From JAHCIE01 sp034431435 (GTDB lineage: Bacteria; Chloroflexota; Anaerolineae; Epilineales; JAHCIE01): a stretch of DNA of 24,095 nucleotides. Shown here piece after piece: positions 22,033 through 24,095 of the stretch. The notes under the pieces were generated by a model, which saw only the letters and a program-made list of their open reading frames with translations, made no database searches and had not been told where the DNA came from. The position numbers were made by a program, and so were the translations under genes. Positions within the stretch are counted from its first letter, which is position 1, and every line of letters starts with the position of its first letter. The stretch covers positions 1-24,095 of the forward strand of contig DAOUDG010000070.1 in assembly GCA_034431435.1 (NCBI GenBank), given 5' to 3'.

Positions 22033-23570
22033 GTCCCCAGGTGATCAATTTCCCGGTTGGTGGCGCGCAGCGCCGCGTATAGGGGAAAGTAGATGTCGCG
22101 ATAGACCCGTTCGTACAAGTCGGCGTGGGCCGGATTCGGTGCGATCCGCTGGGCCGGGAAGGTGGCCCGCGCCAGCATCGCCTGGGTGTTGGCGTACACC
22201 CCCACGCCCAGCCCCGCCAGGGCCGCCGCGCCCCATGCCGCCGCCTCGTCGATGGCCACGACTCGCAGCGGCCGCTGCATCACGTCGGCGCGAATCTGGA
22301 GCCAGGTCGGGTTGCGCGCCCCGCCGCCGATGACCAGCAACTCTGCGGCCGTCACCCCCGTGGCTGCCTCCATGCTCTCCAGAAGGGTTCGCGAGGCGAA
22401 GGCCATGCCCTCGAACACGGCGCGGGCGACGATGGCGCAGCTCGCAGCGGGCGTCAGCCCCACTAGCGCGGCGCGCGCCGTGGGGTCGTTATGGGGGCGG
22501 CCCGCGCCGCGCAGGTGCGCCAGGAACACGACGCCGCCGCTCCCCGCCGGCGCGACCTCGGCCAGGGTGTTGAGTCGCCGGTAGCCCGCCTCGCCCGGCT
22601 CATCCGGCGCGAGTAGCTCACGCGCCCACGCCAGGGACGCTCCCTGCCCCGCTACACCGCCGGTGGTGTAATAGCGGTCGGGCGCGGCGTGAATGCCCAG
22701 GTGACCGCGCTGTTCGAACAGGGCGTCGGTCAGGGTCGGCGCGCGCAGCGCCAGCACCATCGCCTCGGCCGTGCCCAGCGAGTTGAGCAGGATGCCCGGC
22801 TCGATAGCGCCCACGCCGAACGCGCCGACGATATGGTCGTGGCCGCCCGCCGCCACCCTTGTCCCTGCCGCCAGTCCCGTCAGAGCCGCCGCCGCTACGG
22901 TAACCCGCCCTACCACCTCACCACTCGGCACGAGCCGCGCCATGAGCCGGGCGGGCACGCCCGCCGCATCCAGCATCTCGGCCGACCAGGCCCGCCGCGT
23001 CACGTCCAGGGCCAGCGTGCGCGATGCCAGGGACAGGTCCGTCGCCTGCTCGCCCGTTAGCCGATAGGCAATCCAGTCGGCGATATTGAGCCAGGCGGCG
23101 GCGCGAGTGAAGGCGTCGGGGTGATGGCGGCGCAGCCACATCAGCTTGCACAGGGAATAAATGGGCTGGGGCGTCTGGCCCGTGATGTCGAATACCCGCC
23201 GCGCGCCGAAGGCCTCTGCCCACCAGCGGCCCTCGTCCAGGGTGCGCTGGTCGTACCACGCGATCATGGGCGCGAGAGGCTGCCCCTCGCCGTCTACCAG
23301 GACACCCGCCTCGGCCATGCTGGCGATGGCCAGCGCGACGATGTCGCCCGCCGTGTAGCCCACGCCGGCCAGTTGGGCGACGGCAGCGCGGATTACCTCG
23401 GCGACGACGCGCCACAGCTCGTTCGCGTCGTGCTCCGCCCGGCCCGGCGCGGGCGTGGCGACCGGCGTAGCGGCGCGGCTATGGGCGACGAGGCGGCCAT
23501 CGGGGGTATAGACGGCGGCCTTGCAGTTGGTGGTCCCGACGTCAACGCCGAGCAGGAGCGGGTCGCGCAT
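22029..23570 (-). CDS. FGGY family carbohydrate kinase
   Basis: This 513-residue ATP-dependent sugar kinase has G-V-D-V-G-T-T-N-C-K (8-17) for phosphate binding, D-W-I-A-Y-R-L-T-G (165-173), and A-G-G-H-D-H-I-V-G-A with probable catalytic Asp245. The FGGY adenosine motif G-G-G-A-R-N-P-T-W-L-Q is at 415-425, followed by A-A-W-G-A-A-A-L-A-G. The length is normal for xylulokinase, gluconokinase and related enzymes. The exact sugar cannot be read, and the Y-D-Q-R-T segment places it in the general xylulokinase/gluconokinase-like part of the family. The frame is open to 23948, but ATG 23570 begins right before the conserved start and just downstream of a TATAAT. No Shine-Dalgarno precedes it, so the message may be leaderless. 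No sugar transporter is adjacent on the visible side. Confidence 0.9.
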   Translation of the reverse strand: MRDPLLLGVDVGTTNCKAAVYTPDGRLVAHSRAATPVATPAPGRAEHDANELWRVVAEVIRAAVAQLAGVGYTAGDIVALAIASMAEAGVLVDGEGQPLAPMIAWYDQRTLDEGRWWAEAFGARRVFDITGQTPQPIYSLCKLMWLRRHHPDAFTRAAAWLNIADWIAYRLTGEQATDLSLASRTLALDVTRRAWSAEMLDAAGVPARLMARLVPSGEVVGRVTVAAAALTGLAAGTRVAAGGHDHIVGAFGVGAIEPGILLNSLGTAEAMVLALRAPTLTDALFEQRGHLGIHAAPDRYYTTGGVAGQGASLAWARELLAPDEPGEAGYRRLNTLAEVAPAGSGGVVFLAHLRGAGRPHNDPTARAALVGLTPAASCAIVARAVFEGMAFASRTLLESMEAATGVTAAELLVIGGGARNPTWLQIRADVMQRPLRVVAIDEAAAWGAAALAGLGVGVYANTQAMLARATFPAQRIAPNPAHADLYERVYRDIYFPLYAALRATNREIDHLGT

Positions 23571-23579
23571 GATGGACGG

Positions 23580-23608
23580 ATTATAGCGGACGAGGGGCGC
23601 AGGACCAA
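23580..23608 (-). promoter_or_regulatory. Promoter of the FGGY kinase gene
   Basis: On the minus strand TTGGTC, a 17-bp spacer and a perfect TATAAT (23585-23580). The ATG is nine bases beyond the -10, leaving at most two or three untranslated bases. Confidence 0.6.
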
Positions 23609-23752
23609 GAACGAAAGGACGATCCCGCCATCGGCCAAATGGTGGATGCGCGGCGCGGGCGGCCATGATACACTGGACGGGAGCAAGGAAGCCCCGTTGC
23701 GCGGCCTGGCTCGCCACGACCGAAGGCCGTACTGAGACCTGAGAGACTACTG

Positions 23753-23839
23753 ATGACTGTAACCGCTGTCCGAAGCCTTCTTCTCGCCAGGCCCGCCACC
23801 GTTGCGGGCGTTCGGCGTGGGGGAAGCATGGCGGCGTAG
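23753..23839 (+). CDS. Candidate leader peptide (28 aa) of an attenuator
   Basis: The ORF runs from ATG 23753 to TAG 23837-23839. The peptide begins M-T-V-T-A-V-R-S and then has three consecutive Leu codons (CTT CTT CTC, 23777-23785), followed by A-R-P-A-T-V-A-G-V-R-R-G-G-S-M-A-A. The run of Leu with many Val and Ala resembles leader peptides of branched-chain amino acid operons. Its 3' end (23815-23827) is one arm of an antiterminator hairpin. The Shine-Dalgarno is weak (GAGAG), which lowers confidence. The operon it would control lies mostly outside the window and is not identified. Confidence 0.45.
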   Translation: MTVTAVRSLLLARPATVAGVRRGGSMAA

Positions 23840-23880
23840 AGTCAGTACGCGACTCGCGCGTCAGCGGCGCTTCCCCACGC
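23815..23880 (+). promoter_or_regulatory. Antiterminator hairpin competing with the terminator
   Basis: GCGTGGGGGAAGC (23815-23827) pairs with GCTTCCCCACGC (23869-23880) over 12 bp with one bulged G. The right arm contains the left arm of the terminator at 23868-23889, so only one of the two can form. Confidence 0.55.
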
Positions 23881-23896
23881 GGGGAGGCGTTTTTTA
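23868..23896 (+). terminator. Intrinsic terminator (attenuator)
   Basis: CGCTTCCCC (23868-23876) pairs with GGGGAGGCG (23881-23889) around a four-base loop, with one G-U pair, and six Ts follow directly (23890-23895). This is the clearest intrinsic terminator in the window. No full-size plus-strand gene ends before it. Confidence 0.85.
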
Positions 23897-23967
23897 TTGG
23901 GACGACGACCGACGACGGATCACCGACCACCAGAATCGTCAAGCTCAAGAACTAAACTAATCCCAAG

Positions 23968-23997
23968 GTGAAACCCGCAGAGCGGGTGTGGTATACT
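23968..23997 (+). promoter_or_regulatory. Promoter of the rightmost gene, palindromic spacer
   Basis: GTGAAA (23968-23973), an 18-bp spacer and TATACT (23992-23997). The spacer contains CCCGC-AGA-GCGGG (23974-23986), a perfect 5-bp dyad that could be an operator. Confidence 0.5.
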
Positions 23998-24030
23998 GCC
24001 AGAGCTAAGAACTCGCGACGGAGGGTTGAG

Positions 24031-24095
24031 ATGGACGACATCCACGCGACGTTGAAGCGCTGGCAGTTGGACAGCAAGGCGGTGCGGGAACGGAT
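24031..24095 (+). CDS. Unrecognised gene, 5' end only
   Basis: ATG 24031 follows GGAGGG at good spacing and opens a frame to the window edge. About 21 residues are visible: M-D-D-I-H-A-T-L-K-R-W, then Q-L-D-S-K-A-V-R-E-R. It is charged, without a signal peptide. It is too short to assign a family. It lies downstream of a promoter at 23968-23997 and of the attenuator-like leader. Confidence 0.65.
   Translation, partial: MDDIHATLKRWQLDSKAVRER

Larger units (their letters stand above)
23571..24030. other. Regulatory intergenic region at the right end
   Basis: These 460 bases hold the kinase promoter on the left and, reading rightward, a possible extended -10 TGA-TACACT (23666-23674). They also carry a 28-codon leader ORF with a terminator (23753-23896) and a second promoter (23968-23997) for the gene at 24031. 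No full-size gene is seen. Confidence 0.6.

Noticed and set aside
23720..23765. CTGAGA and CTGATGACTG segments suggesting a TPP or fluoride riboswitch
   Set aside because: The other obligatory conserved elements of either aptamer (TPP pyrophosphate arm, fluoride GATGG and pseudoknot partners) are absent, and the second segment is the start of the leader ORF.

Overview
The window is about 24 kb of GC-rich bacterial DNA. It most resembles a Chloroflexota chromosome (Anaerolineae/Ardenticatenia-like), though no marker gene proves this. The inference rests on very large secreted proteins built from DUF11 repeats with a GEVED-like C-terminus, secreted proteins with an aromatic-x-Pro motif after the signal peptide, a leuS controlled by a T-box, and a ComB-like gene. 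Promoters read well as sigma70-type sites, with -10 boxes TATAAT, TATAGT, TATACT and TAGACT.

Layout. 1-267 (-): 5' end of an Ala/Pro-rich lipoprotein gene. 283-912 (-): DUF402 protein. 1049-1375 (+): 5' remnant of an IS982-type transposase, abutting the 3' end of a secreted propeller-like protein (1394-2422, -). 2759-5450 (+): a two-gene operon of a quaternary-amine-type Rieske oxygenase and a phytoene-desaturase-like FAD oxidoreductase. 5541-8614 (+): tRNA-Ala(CGC), a leucine T-box leader with tRNA-Ala(GGC) lying inside it, then leuS. 8645-8968 (+): a minimal two-TM K+ channel. 9404-10210 (+): DUF72 protein. 10388-15121 and 16833-20762 (+): two giant secreted proteins sharing a C-terminal cassette. 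Between them lie a ComB-family gene and a decayed AI-2E permease. 20836-23570 (-): YceI protein, MarR regulator and FGGY sugar kinase. 23753-23896 (+): a short leader ORF overlapping an antiterminator/terminator pair. 24031-end (+): start of an unrecognised gene.

How parts work together. The strongest regulatory feature is the leuS leader. A complete T-box Stem I with a CTC (Leu) specifier, a Stem II-like helix and a small Stem III-like hairpin is followed by an intact tRNA-Ala(GGC). Only about five bases later comes the T-box antiterminator and terminator. The tRNA therefore sits between the codon-reading and acceptor-sensing halves of the riboswitch. The leader could serve both as a leucine sensor and as a pre-tRNA. 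I know of no described example, and this is the best candidate for a new arrangement here.

On the minus strand, the MarR gene has a perfect consensus promoter and appears leaderless. A 12-bp palindrome covers its start codon, and a 9/12 match to that palindrome lies on the -35 box of the yceI promoter. This suggests autoregulation and control of yceI. At the right edge, the short ORF with three consecutive Leu codons and its mutually exclusive hairpins resembles an amino-acid attenuator. No searches or folding programs were run; motif and domain calls are from reading the sequence.
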